NCBI RefSeq assembly: GCF_900143055.1
Contig: NZ_FRCW01000004.1
Span: 345,315 to 409,314, forward strand
DNA: 64,000 nt
Source of the DNA: Fibrobacter sp. UWR3
GTDB taxonomy: Bacteria; Fibrobacterota; Fibrobacteria; Fibrobacterales; Fibrobacteraceae
Direction: 5' to 3'
In this document: piece after piece, positions 41,095 through 49,932 of the stretch
Layout: every line of letters starts with the position of its first letter
Position numbering within the stretch: position 1 is the stretch's first letter
Notes under the pieces: generated by a model
What the model was told of the DNA's origin: nothing
The model's input: only the letters and a program-made list of their open reading frames with translations
Database searches by the model: none
Made by a program: the position numbers and the translations under genes

Positions 41095-41134
41095 AAAAAG
41101 ACGGGTGATTGTCCATCACTCGTCTTTTGTGTGA
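41095..41134 (-). terminator. Terminator of nifJ
   Basis: AAAAGACGGGTGAT-tgtcc-ATCACTCGTCTTTT; a relative of the hairpin below nifJ fragment 2. A REP-like GATCCTTCGACTTCACGCC...GCTCAGGATGAC unit (41138-41178) separates it from the stop. Confidence 0.8.
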
Positions 41135-41185
41135 GATCCTTCGACTTCACGCCTTGCGGCGTTCCGCTCAGGATGACATTTCCGA

Positions 41186-44100
41186 TTACAGGCTGATCAG
41201 CCCTTCGGTATCCTTGGACATGGCGTCGTAGAATGCGTAGCGGGCGTCCACTTCCTTCTGGAGGTCGTCGGCGAGCTTCTTGGCCACTTCCGGATTGTTA
41301 CGGGTGAGCTGCTTGTAGCGGTTTTCGGTGTAGATGTATTCTGCGACCGGGATCGTCGGCTTCTTGGAGTCGAGGATAAGCGGAGCCTTTCCTTCGGCGG
41401 CGAGAGCCGGGTTGTAGCGAAGCAGAGTCCAGTAACCGGAATCCACGGCCATCTTCTGGTGCTGAAGCTGGCTGTTGAGATCGAAACCGTGGTTGATGCA
41501 GGGGCAGTAGCAGATGATCAGCGACGGACCATTGTGAGCTTCCGCTTCCTGGAGAACCTTCAGGGCCTGAGCGTCGTTTGCACCGAGGGCGATACGGCCC
41601 ACGTAAACGTTCTTGTAGCTCATGGCGATAAGGCCCAGGTCCTTCTTGCCAGCGCGCTTACCAGCGGCAGCGAAGAGGGCGACGGCGCCACGGTTCGTGG
41701 CCTTGGAAGCCTGTCCACCGGTGTTGGAGTACACTTCGGTATCGAGGACGCAGATGTTCACGTTCTCGCCGGTTGCCATCACGTGGTCGAGACCACCGTA
41801 ACCGATATCGTATGCCCAACCGTCACCACCGAAGATCCACACGGACTTCTTCACGAGGTAGTCGGCGAATTCGTCGCGGAGGCTGACGGATGCTTCGTCG
41901 GTTGCACCGGCGAGGGCAGCCTTCAGGGCGGCGACGTTTTCACGCTGGGCCTTGATGCCGGCTTCGTCATTCTGCTCCTGGGTCGTGAGCTTTTCCTTGA
42001 GTTCGGCAGGAACGTTCACGGCTTCGAGGAGGCTCAAAGCCTGCTTGGCATGCTTCGTGATAGCGAGGCGCATACCGAGACCGAATTCAGCGTTGTCTTC
42101 GAAGAGGGAGTTCGCCCAAGCGGGGCCGCGGCCTTCCTTGTTCTTTGCCCACGGAGTGGTCGGGAGGTTACCGCCGTAAATGGAGGAGCAACCCGTAGCG
42201 TTGGCGACAACCATGCGGTCACCGAACAGCTGAGAAACGAGACGCACGTAAGCGGTTTCGCCGCAGCCTGCGCAGGAGCCAGAGAATTCGAACAGAGGTT
42301 CGAGGAGCATGGCCTGCTTGACGAGGTTCTTGTTGACCTTGGTGCGGTCGAATTCCGGGAGATCGACGAAGAAGTCCCAGCACTTGCCTTCCTGAACCTT
42401 GATGGGTTCCTGCGGCACCATGTTGATGGCCTTCTTGGTTTCGTCGGCCTTGTCCTTACCGATACAGGCCTGCGTACAAACGCCGCAACCCGTACAGTCG
42501 TAGCTGGACACGGAAATCGCGAATACCGGCTTGTCGGAACCTTCGAGCTTGAAGCCCTTGGCCGGGGTGTACTTGAAGCCTTCCGGAGCGTTCTTCACTG
42601 CGGATTCGTCAACGACCTTCACGCGGATGGCTGCATGCGGGCAGACCATGGCGCACTTGCCGCACTGCACGCAAGCGTCCGGATTCCAGGACGGGATGTT
42701 GAGGGCGAGGTCGCGCTTTTCGTACTTGGTGGTACCGGTCGGGAACACGCCGTCGCAAGGCATCTTGGAGACGGGGAGAAGTTCGCCGTTGCCCTTGATG
42801 ATTTCTGCGGTGACTTCGTTCACGAACTTCGGAGCGTTGCCGTGGATCGGAGCGCGGAATTCCTTGGTGCTGGTGACAGTAGCAGGAACCTTGACTTCGA
42901 ACAGGTTAGCAAGAGAGGCGTCGATAGCGTCCCAGTTCTTCTGGACCACTTCCTGACCCTTCTTGGCGTAGGTCTTTTCGGCGTACTTCTTGATGTACTT
43001 GATGGCGGTTTCGGCATCGAGCACGTTACCGAGCTTAGAGAAGAAGCAGGTCTGCATCACGGTGTTGATGCGGCGGCCCATGCCGGTCTTCGCGGCAACG
43101 GCGTAGGCGTCGATCACGTACACCTTGAGGTGCTTCTTGATGATTTCTTCCTGCACCGGACGCGGGAAGGTATCCCACACGGTGTCGGCGGAATGCGGAG
43201 TATTCACGAGGAAGGTTGCGCCATCCTTCGCGTACTTCAGCATGTTCACGGATTCCAGGTGCGGAGTGTGGTGGCATGCCACGAAGTCGGCTTCGTTTTC
43301 GCCAATCAGGTACGGGGCGTCGATGATGCTCTTACCAAAGCGGAGGTGAGAGGTGGTCATGGAGCCGGACTTCTTGGAGTCATAGACGAAGTAGCCCTGG
43401 GCGTAGTTGTCGGTTTCGTTACCGATAATCTTGATGGAGTTCTTGTTGGCACCCACGGTACCGTCAGAGCCGAGACCGAAGAACATGGCCTGGAAGAAGT
43501 CGCTTTCCAGCTTGAAGTTCGGGTCGATGGTGAGGCTCGTGTGGCACACGTCGTCGTTGATACCGACGGTGAAGCGAGCCTTCGGGTCGGCCTTGGCGAG
43601 TTCGTCGTAAATGGCCTTGACCATGGCCGGGGTGAATTCCTTGGAAGAGAGACCGTAGCGGCCGCCGATCATCTTCGGCATAGCCATCTTGCCTGCCATC
43701 ACGGCTTCGGAGATAGCGGTCAGGGCGTCCTGGAAGAGCGGTTCGCCAGCGGAACCCGGTTCCTTGCAGCGGTCGAGGACGGCAATCTTCTTGACGGTCT
43801 TCGGGAGGGCTGCAACCACGGCTTCCATCGGGAACGGACGGTACAGGCGGATGTTCACGAGACCGACCTTTTCGCCCTTCCCGTTGAGGTACTTGACGGT
43901 GTCACCGATGGTGCAGGTCGAAGAACCCATGGAAATGATCACGCGGTCGGCATCGGGTGCACCGACGTAGTCCACGATGTGGTACTGACGGCCAGTGTAG
44001 CTTGCGACCTTGTCCATGTACTTCTGGACAATTTCCGGAACCTTCAGGTAGAACGGGTTCACCGTTTCGCGGCCCTGGAAGTAAACGTCCGGGTTCTGGG

Positions 44101-44755
44101 CGGTACCGCGCATGGTCGGGCGGTCCGGAGTGAGGCAACGTTCACGGCATGCCTTCACGTACTTTTCGTCGATGACGTTACGGATAACGCCGTCTTCGAG
44201 AGCTTCGATCTTCATCACTTCGTGAGAGGTACGGAAACCGTCGAAGAAGTGCATGAAGGGAACGCGGCTTTCGAGAGTGGAAGCGTGGGCCACGAGAGCG
44301 AGGTCCTGGCATTCCTGCACGCAGCTGGAGGCGAGCATGGCGAAACCGGTCTGGCGGCAGGCCATCACGTCGGAATGGTCACCGAAAATAGAAAGGCCCT
44401 GCATGGCAAGGGCACGGGCAGTCACATGGAAGACCGTGGGGGTCAGTTCGCCCGCAATCTTGTACATGTTCGGGATCATCAAGAGAAGACCCTGGGAAGC
44501 GGTGAAGGTCGTGGTCAAAGCACCAGCCTGGAGCGCTCCGTGAACGGTACCGGCAGCGCCACCTTCGGACTGCATTTCAAACACGCGGGGAACCTGTCCC
44601 CAAATATTCTTCTTGCCTGCAGCACTCCAGTTGTCGGCGTGCTCAGCCATAGGACTAGACGGTGTAATCGGGTAAATAGCCGCAACTTCGCTAACAGCAA
44701 ATGCTACGCTAGCGGTGGCCTCGTTACCATCACACGCAATCATCTTTTTTGCCAT
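41186..44755 (-). CDS. nifJ: Pyruvate:ferredoxin (flavodoxin) oxidoreductase
   Basis: 1189 residues from the ATG at 44755 (GGAG at 6 nt). Single-chain PFOR with domains in the usual order: N-terminal pyrimidine-binding part (AVSEVAAIYPITPSSPMAE), the transketolase-C-like and gamma parts, a 2x[4Fe-4S] ferredoxin domain (CVQCGKCAMVCPHAAIR and CTGCGVCTQACIGKD), and the TPP/pyrophosphate domain with a third cluster (SCAGCGET) and GGDGWAYDIGYGGLDHV. It decarboxylates pyruvate to acetyl-CoA and reduces ferredoxin, central to fermentation in strict anaerobes. Two 3' fragments of this gene lie on its downstream side. Confidence 0.97.
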   Translation of the reverse strand: MAKKMIACDGNEATASVAFAVSEVAAIYPITPSSPMAEHADNWSAAGKKNIWGQVPRVFEMQSEGGAAGTVHGALQAGALTTTFTASQGLLLMIPNMYKIAGELTPTVFHVTARALAMQGLSIFGDHSDVMACRQTGFAMLASSCVQECQDLALVAHASTLESRVPFMHFFDGFRTSHEVMKIEALEDGVIRNVIDEKYVKACRERCLTPDRPTMRGTAQNPDVYFQGRETVNPFYLKVPEIVQKYMDKVASYTGRQYHIVDYVGAPDADRVIISMGSSTCTIGDTVKYLNGKGEKVGLVNIRLYRPFPMEAVVAALPKTVKKIAVLDRCKEPGSAGEPLFQDALTAISEAVMAGKMAMPKMIGGRYGLSSKEFTPAMVKAIYDELAKADPKARFTVGINDDVCHTSLTIDPNFKLESDFFQAMFFGLGSDGTVGANKNSIKIIGNETDNYAQGYFVYDSKKSGSMTTSHLRFGKSIIDAPYLIGENEADFVACHHTPHLESVNMLKYAKDGATFLVNTPHSADTVWDTFPRPVQEEIIKKHLKVYVIDAYAVAAKTGMGRRINTVMQTCFFSKLGNVLDAETAIKYIKKYAEKTYAKKGQEVVQKNWDAIDASLANLFEVKVPATVTSTKEFRAPIHGNAPKFVNEVTAEIIKGNGELLPVSKMPCDGVFPTGTTKYEKRDLALNIPSWNPDACVQCGKCAMVCPHAAIRVKVVDESAVKNAPEGFKYTPAKGFKLEGSDKPVFAISVSSYDCTGCGVCTQACIGKDKADETKKAINMVPQEPIKVQEGKCWDFFVDLPEFDRTKVNKNLVKQAMLLEPLFEFSGSCAGCGETAYVRLVSQLFGDRMVVANATGCSSIYGGNLPTTPWAKNKEGRGPAWANSLFEDNAEFGLGMRLAITKHAKQALSLLEAVNVPAELKEKLTTQEQNDEAGIKAQRENVAALKAALAGATDEASVSLRDEFADYLVKKSVWIFGGDGWAYDIGYGGLDHVMATGENVNICVLDTEVYSNTGGQASKATNRGAVALFAAAGKRAGKKDLGLIAMSYKNVYVGRIALGANDAQALKVLQEAEAHNGPSLIICYCPCINHGFDLNSQLQHQKMAVDSGYWTLLRYNPALAAEGKAPLILDSKKPTIPVAEYIYTENRYKQLTRNNPEVAKKLADDLQKEVDARYAFYDAMSKDTEGLISL

Positions 44756-44954
44756 GTGTGTCTCCAATTTTTAGGTTTTTTCGAAAAAATCTGATCATAT
44801 ACACCCCGGGCATGTGGTACCACACCCGTGGCGCAAAAATCCGTAGAGAAAAATATAAAGATTGAGCGTGAAAGAACGGGAATTTTTTGAAAAATTCTCT
44901 TAAATGGGGAATGTATGGGGGCGAAAAATGCCGGTAGAACTGTGTAAATAAATT
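44756..44954 (-). promoter_or_regulatory. nifJ upstream region with palindrome
   Basis: TGTGGTACCACA (44813-44824) is a perfect 12-bp palindrome. On the minus strand TATGAT lies about 17 bp after it, so the palindrome would cover the -35 region. The remainder is AT-rich and without genes. Confidence 0.4.
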
Positions 44955-45578
44955 TTAACGTTCGTATCTGCGGTACCCGGGTCTAAAAACCATCGGTTGC
45001 GGTTCTGAAATGCGTTCCTTGCGTTTTGCGGGCTTAAAAGCCTTTGACTGGGGGCCTCGCTTGTCGGGCCAGCACCCCCAGGGCATTTTCTTGATATTGC
45101 GGGACTCGAAGAATTCTGCAACTTTGTCATTGTCGGCGAAATAGTAGACATACCCGTTTTTTGTGAATCCCTGTGTCTCGAAGGTTGCATTGATGTTAGT
45201 GGTATCGATGGGCTTGCCTTGCCTATAGAGTTCTACATAGTAGGCGCTCCATTGTTTGTCGAAGTGTATGCCGCTCCTTTTTTTACGGTCCTTGTATTCT
45301 AAGGCTTTCGTCAAGTCGTCGAAGTCCCTCTTTAGTCGGGTTTGGTACACTGCGAAGGCGAGGGGCGAGGATGCCTGCTCATCGAGCAGGGGTGTGCTTT
45401 CGGTGCATGTAAAAAAGGCCATGGAATCCGCGGCGTCGATATAGTCTTCCAGGCGCAGGTCGTTGGAGGGGGTAAAGTCTCTGCTGGCTGTTTTCAACTC
45501 ATTGGGGTCGCTGCACCCGCACAGGGCGACGAAAGCTGCCATGACCAGGCATTTTAAGGTGTTTATTCCTTTGCGCAT
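44955..45578 (-). CDS. Lipoprotein, unknown
   Basis: 207 residues, signal peptide with lipobox ALCGC. Mature part: ASRDFTPSNDLRLEDYIDAADSM, a middle with AVYQTRLKRDFDDLTKALEYKDRKKR and GYVYYFADNDKVAEFFESRNIKKMPWGCW, then a basic C-terminal tail. No domain recognised. Confidence 0.65.
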   Translation of the reverse strand: MRKGINTLKCLVMAAFVALCGCSDPNELKTASRDFTPSNDLRLEDYIDAADSMAFFTCTESTPLLDEQASSPLAFAVYQTRLKRDFDDLTKALEYKDRKKRSGIHFDKQWSAYYVELYRQGKPIDTTNINATFETQGFTKNGYVYYFADNDKVAEFFESRNIKKMPWGCWPDKRGPQSKAFKPAKRKERISEPQPMVFRPGYRRYER

Positions 45579-45634
45579 GGAACTAAACTAATAAATTTTC
45601 CTGTTGCAGGGAGTTTTTTCTATATTCCGCACTG

Positions 45635-46714
45635 ATGAAATTCCGCGTATCCACAGAAACCTTGAACCGGCTGAAGCGCTTCCGCAAGAACAAGCGGGCG
45701 TTCTGGTCGCTGGTGGTGCTCGTGGTGGCGTACCTGCTTTCACTCACGAGCCCGTGGACGGTGAACGACGAACCGCTCGTGCTGCGTTACGAGGGCAAGA
45801 CGTATTTCCCGGCGTTCGTGCGGTACAGCGATGCGGATTTTGGCGGGGAATACCAGACGGAAGCCGATTATGGCAAGCTTTTCGAGGCTGTTCGCGAGTG
45901 CGAGGAAGATGCTGCCGAGGGCTTTACCCGCGCGGGCGGATGCCCCGAGGTTTGGGCCATTATGCCCCCGATTGCGCACGACCCGCTGAAGGCGGACCTG
46001 AGCGAGGACGGAGCGCCCCCGTTTGCGCCGAGTGCAAGGCATTGGCTTGGCACCGACAGCAACGGCCGCGACGTTTTGGCGCGCCTGATTCACGGGTTCA
46101 GGATTTGTATCAGTTTTAGCCTGCTCTTGACGGTGCTCGGGACGTTCCTCGGGATTGTCATCGGCGGTATCCAGGGCTACCTCGGCAAGTTCTGGGATAT
46201 CGGCATGCAGCGCATGATTGAAATTTGGTCGTCGCTCCCGATGCTCTATGTGGTGATTCTAATCGGGAGCATTTACGGGCGCAGTTTCTGGCTGCTCATC
46301 TTGATTATGGCGGCGTTCAACTGGATTTCGCTCAGTTACTACATGCGTGCGGAATTCCTCAAGCTGCGCGGCATGACCTACGTGCAGTCGGCGAAGGTTC
46401 TGGGCATGGGGCACAGGCATATCTTTTTCAAGGAAATTCTGCCGAATGCGATGACGCCCGTGGTGACGCTGTTCCCGTTCACGCTGATTGGCGGTATCGG
46501 GAGCCTTACTTCGCTCGATTTTCTGGGATTCGGCCTGCAGCCGCCCACGCCCAGCTGGGGCGAACTCATGAGCCAGGGACTCAATAATTTGTATGCACCG
46601 TGGATTTCGGTGAGCACGGTCGCCGCACTCTTCGTGACGCTGCTCCTCACCACGTTCGTGGGCGAGGGCGTGCGGGATGCCATGGACCCGAAGTCGGGGG
46701 ACAGGTATGTTTAG
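45635..46714 (+). CDS. Oligopeptide-type ABC transporter permease, YejE-like
   Basis: 359 residues. N-terminal helix (FWSLVVLVVAYLLSLTSPW), then a ~100-residue periplasmic insertion (VLRYEGKTYFPAFVRYSDADFGGEYQTEADY), as in YejE, then five helices with the EAA loop (AKVLGMGHRHIFFKEILPNAMTPVV). It would import peptides with a partner permease and ATPase. A YejB-like partner is absent from the window. A TATATT box is 9-14 nt before the ATG, so the leader is very short. Overlaps the ATPase gene. Confidence 0.85.
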   Translation: MKFRVSTETLNRLKRFRKNKRAFWSLVVLVVAYLLSLTSPWTVNDEPLVLRYEGKTYFPAFVRYSDADFGGEYQTEADYGKLFEAVRECEEDAAEGFTRAGGCPEVWAIMPPIAHDPLKADLSEDGAPPFAPSARHWLGTDSNGRDVLARLIHGFRICISFSLLLTVLGTFLGIVIGGIQGYLGKFWDIGMQRMIEIWSSLPMLYVVILIGSIYGRSFWLLILIMAAFNWISLSYYMRAEFLKLRGMTYVQSAKVLGMGHRHIFFKEILPNAMTPVVTLFPFTLIGGIGSLTSLDFLGFGLQPPTPSWGELMSQGLNNLYAPWISVSTVAALFVTLLLTTFVGEGVRDAMDPKSGDRYV

Positions 46715-47939
46715 TTCTTCGCCGGTTTTGCAGGTGCGCGGGCTCTCGGTGGCCTTCGGGTTCAATAAGAAAGGCTTGCCGGTGGAAGGCCGCAAGCCGT
46801 TGCAAGTGACGGACCGTGTCTCGTTCGAAATCAATGCGGGCGAGTTCTTTGCGCTGGTGGGCGAGTCGGGTTGCGGCAAGAGTGTGACTGCGATGGGAAT
46901 CCTGCGGCTGCTCCCGTGGCCGGGCGCGCAGATTGTCGAGGGCTCGGTGCTGTACAGCGCGGGTGCTTCGAATGCGGGTAAGGACTGCGCTGAGGGTTCT
47001 CTTGTGGAAAAAGACTGCGCGCCGATTGATTTGGCGAAGCTCCCGCTCCCTGAACTGCAGAAAATCCGCGGGTCCGAGATTGCGTGCATATTTCAGGAGC
47101 CGATGCAGGCCCTGAACCCGGTCGTGACCATCAAGAAGCAGTTGCTCGAGGTGTTCAAGTTCTGCGGTGGACCCTATCGTTCGCCTGCTGTGCCTACCGG
47201 CAAGGCTTTAAACGGCGCGGGTAAGGCTGAGTCGGGCAAGGACGGCGCAAAAACTGCGGGCAAGGACGGCGCGAAAACTGCGGGCAAGGACGGCGCGAAA
47301 ACTGCGGGCAAGGATGGCGCCGCCGACCCGCTGGCAGCAATTCGCGAGATGCTGACTCTCGCGGGCTTTAACGACCCCGACCGCGTGCTGAACGCCTACC
47401 CGCATGAACTATCGGGAGGCATGCTCCAGCGCGTATGTATCGTGATGGCGTTGCTCCCGAAACCCAAGCTCATTATTGCCGACGAACCGACTACGGCACT
47501 CGACGTGACGGTGCAGGCGCAGGTCCTTGCGGTCTTGAAAGATATGGCGAATCGCACGGGTACCGCGGTCCTGCTGATTACCCACAACATGGGCATTGTC
47601 TCGCAATACGCGGACCGCGTGGCGGTGATGTACGCCGGCCGCATCGTAGAATGCGGGCCCGTGCGCGACGTGATTGATAACCCGATGCACCCGTACACGC
47701 AGGGGCTATTGGCCGCCATCCCCGAAAACCACAGTGACATGCGCAACCTGCGCTCCATCCCGGGGTCAGTGCCGCATGCGCGCGACTTTGTGAAGGGCTG
47801 CCGATTTGCGGACCGCTGCGAAAAGTGTGCGAGCCTTTCCGCCGAGCTGCAGGCCAAGTGCCGCTCACAGGAAATCCCGCCGAAAGTGGGCGAGTCTCAT
47901 TTTGCGCAGTGCTATTTCCAGAATTTGCAAAGCAAGTAA
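46707..47939 (+). CDS. Oligopeptide ABC transporter ATPase (OppD/YejF-like) with repeat insertion
   Basis: 410 residues from the ATG inside the permease stop (TATGTTTAG). Walker A GESGCGKSV, signature LSGGMLQR, Walker B LIIADEPTTALD, and the C-terminal peptide-transporter box with HPYTQGLLAAIPE and a Cys-rich tail (GCRFADRCEKCA). A ~45-residue insertion at about 155-210 has three GKDGAKTA units encoded by a 24-bp tandem repeat (47235-47321); it lies between the Q-loop region and the signature. The full YejF would have two ATPase halves; this is one. Confidence 0.87.
   Translation: MFSSSPVLQVRGLSVAFGFNKKGLPVEGRKPLQVTDRVSFEINAGEFFALVGESGCGKSVTAMGILRLLPWPGAQIVEGSVLYSAGASNAGKDCAEGSLVEKDCAPIDLAKLPLPELQKIRGSEIACIFQEPMQALNPVVTIKKQLLEVFKFCGGPYRSPAVPTGKALNGAGKAESGKDGAKTAGKDGAKTAGKDGAKTAGKDGAADPLAAIREMLTLAGFNDPDRVLNAYPHELSGGMLQRVCIVMALLPKPKLIIADEPTTALDVTVQAQVLAVLKDMANRTGTAVLLITHNMGIVSQYADRVAVMYAGRIVECGPVRDVIDNPMHPYTQGLLAAIPENHSDMRNLRSIPGSVPHARDFVKGCRFADRCEKCASLSAELQAKCRSQEIPPKVGESHFAQCYFQNLQSK
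47235..47321 (+). repeat. 24-bp tandem repeat inside the ATPase gene
   Basis: Three units of GGCAAGGACGGCGCGAAAAC + TGCG and a partial fourth (GGCAAGGATGGCGCC); units 2 and 3 are identical. It keeps the frame and encodes GKDGAKTA. Confidence 0.9.
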
Positions 47940-48203
47940 ACGCTTCTAGCAGACCAAATGCATGCGTGCTGCCCGCTTGGTCTGCCCAGCGGGCCTAAAA
48001 AATCACTTTTAGGTGCAAGTAATTTGCTTTCCAGCAGACCAAATTTACGAAAATATCTGAAAAGGTCTGCTCAAAAGTCTAAAAACAGCAGATTTCGTTG
48101 CGTATAAAGTAATTTTTAGCAGACTAAATGAGGGCTTGCGGCCATTTTAGTCTGCTCGGGCTAATATATAGTTTGCTCGGTTTTATGCGTTATCAATCCG
48201 GAC
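47940..48203. other. Gene-free spacer with three GCAGACC-type hairpins
   Basis: GCAGACCAA...TTGGTCTGC (47949-47985), AGCAGACC...GGTCTGCT (48033-48071) and AGCAGACTAAATG...CATTTTAGTCTGCT (48118-48156). Same stem as the two hairpins at 18.77-18.97 kb. No gene. Confidence 0.6.
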
Positions 48204-48374
48204 TTATTTCAGACCGTATTTCTCGGCGAGCTGGGCGCGCTCTTCTTCGGAAAGGCTTTTCAGGTAAGCCTTCCAGCCGGGGCAGAAGTTGATGTGGAAT
48301 CGCCAGAACCGCCCGATGAGGGATTTGGGGTTCTTGTCGTACTGGGCACGGATTTTGCAGTTTGCGCAGGCCAT
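48204..48374 (-). CDS. Small Cys-containing protein
   Basis: 56 residues: MACANCKIRAQYDKNPKSL...GRFWRFHINFCPGWKAYL...EEERAQLAEKYGLK. A CxxC pair and a third Cys could bind metal. The Met at 48374 has GAGG at about 9 nt; a longer frame upstream is in the shadow of pepA and is rejected. Similar small proteins are common in related bacteria, no function known. Lies 26 bp after pepA. Confidence 0.65.
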   Translation of the reverse strand: MACANCKIRAQYDKNPKSLIGRFWRFHINFCPGWKAYLKSLSEEERAQLAEKYGLK

Positions 48375-48400
48375 TTTATGCGTCCTCGTTTTGGGTTGCC

Positions 48401-49864
48401 TTATGCCTGTGCAAATTCTCTTGCAAGTTCGATAAGCGTCTGCACGCCGAAACCGGTGGCGCCGTATTCGGTGTACTTCCACTTCTTGGTGACGAATGCC
48501 GTACCCGCGATGTCGCAATGCGCCCACGCGGTATTTTCGGGAACGAATTCCTGCAGGAACAGTGCCGCGGAAATTGCGCCCGCGTCGGTTCCCGTGTTCT
48601 TGAGGTCGGCAAACTTGTCCTTGAGCGCGTCGGCGTATTCTTCTTCGAGCGGCATGCTCCAGAACTTTTCGCAGCACGCTTCGCCGCAGTTGATAACCTT
48701 CAGGCCGAGATCGTCGTCGTTGCTGAAGAAGCCCGCGATGGCATACCCGAGTGCGCGGACCATGGCACCGGTGAGTGTGGCGAGATCTACGATGTGCGTT
48801 GCCCCGATTTCGCCTGCTTCTGCAAGTCCGTCGCTAAGCACCAGGCGGCCTTCGGCATCGGTGTTGTCGACCATCACGGTCTTGCCGTTCTTGGCCTTGA
48901 AGATGTCGCCCGGGAGCACGGACTTGTTGCCGATTGCGTTTTCGGCGAGGCAGCACACGGCGCTCACGTGAATCGGGAGCTTGAGCGTGGCGATAGCCTG
49001 TATGGCGGCAAGTACGGTCGCCGCCCCGCTCATGTCGCTAATCATTTCGGGCATGGATTTGGGCGGCTTGAGGCAGAGCCCGCCGGTATCGAACGTGAGA
49101 CCCTTGCCCACGAATACTAGGTGGTCCTTCGAGGTGCGCTTGGCCCCCTTCGTTCCGTCGTACGAAAGCGTAATCATGTACGGTTCGTGCGAACTGCCCT
49201 TGCCGACGGTCACGTGGCCCATGAAGCCTTCCTTTTCGAGTTGCTTCATGTCGCGCACCTTGATGCTGAGGCTCGGCGTGTATTTCGCGATGGTCTTCGC
49301 ATTTTGAACAAACTCAGCGGGGTAGAGGTCGCTGGCGCAGGTGTTGATGAGGTTCCTTGCAAGCGTTACCGCCTTCTGCTCGACAGCGACATCTTCTGCA
49401 ATCTTCTTGAAATCCTTGACGTGCTCGCCCGCGACAATCTCGAATGTTACCTGGAAGTTCTTCTCCTGCTTGCTCTTGTATGCGTCGAACTTGTAGTCGG
49501 CGTAGCTAAGCCCGTGGAGAATTGCCTTGAACTGCTCATCTGCCGCATCGGCGAGGAAGATGCTCACGCTGGGAACCTGCTTTTTCATGGCGCGGCCAGC
49601 CAGGCGGTAGGCGGCCATGCGCAGGTGGTCGAGTGCGGAAAGCCCGCGCTCCTTTGCCGCATCTACGAAAAACGTCGGCTTGCCATCGATTTCAAGGAAT
49701 TCGAGGTCCTCGAACGGGCCGTCCTTCATGCCGTTAAGAACGGATTCGACCTGCTTTTTGCCGTTTTCCGACAGGATAGTGGAAAACTGCACTGATTTTT
49801 TTACGAAAAAGAGGGCGTAGGCGTTCGCTTTTTGCGATTCTGTGGCGATTATATTGAACTTCAT
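48401..49864 (-). CDS. pepA: Leucyl aminopeptidase, M17 family
   Basis: 487 residues. The C-terminal catalytic half has the M17 signature VMVDNTDAEGRLVLSDGL with metal ligands Asp and Glu, plus FVGKGLTFDTGGLCLKP and the preceding Lys region. The N-terminal half (about 1-160) is the diverged regulatory domain. It removes N-terminal amino acids from peptides in the cytoplasm and needs two divalent metals. Fits with the neighbouring peptide transporter genes. Confidence 0.93.
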   Translation of the reverse strand: MKFNIIATESQKANAYALFFVKKSVQFSTILSENGKKQVESVLNGMKDGPFEDLEFLEIDGKPTFFVDAAKERGLSALDHLRMAAYRLAGRAMKKQVPSVSIFLADAADEQFKAILHGLSYADYKFDAYKSKQEKNFQVTFEIVAGEHVKDFKKIAEDVAVEQKAVTLARNLINTCASDLYPAEFVQNAKTIAKYTPSLSIKVRDMKQLEKEGFMGHVTVGKGSSHEPYMITLSYDGTKGAKRTSKDHLVFVGKGLTFDTGGLCLKPPKSMPEMISDMSGAATVLAAIQAIATLKLPIHVSAVCCLAENAIGNKSVLPGDIFKAKNGKTVMVDNTDAEGRLVLSDGLAEAGEIGATHIVDLATLTGAMVRALGYAIAGFFSNDDDLGLKVINCGEACCEKFWSMPLEEEYADALKDKFADLKNTGTDAGAISAALFLQEFVPENTAWAHCDIAGTAFVTKKWKYTEYGATGFGVQTLIELAREFAQA

Positions 49865-49932
49865 GTTTGGAAAGATAGCAAAACTTTTGTATTTTGATAC
49901 AAAGAAAGTAAATAATGCAAAATGGAGTAATT

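Noticed and set aside
41459..44794. A 1111-codon open frame antisense to nifJ
   Set aside because: It mirrors the codon bias of nifJ, has no recognisable domain and no ribosome site; the nifJ strand is clearly coding.
48204..48677. A 157-codon version of the small Cys-containing protein
   Set aside because: The upstream part lies inside pepA in another frame; only the last 56 codons have a ribosome site and coding character.
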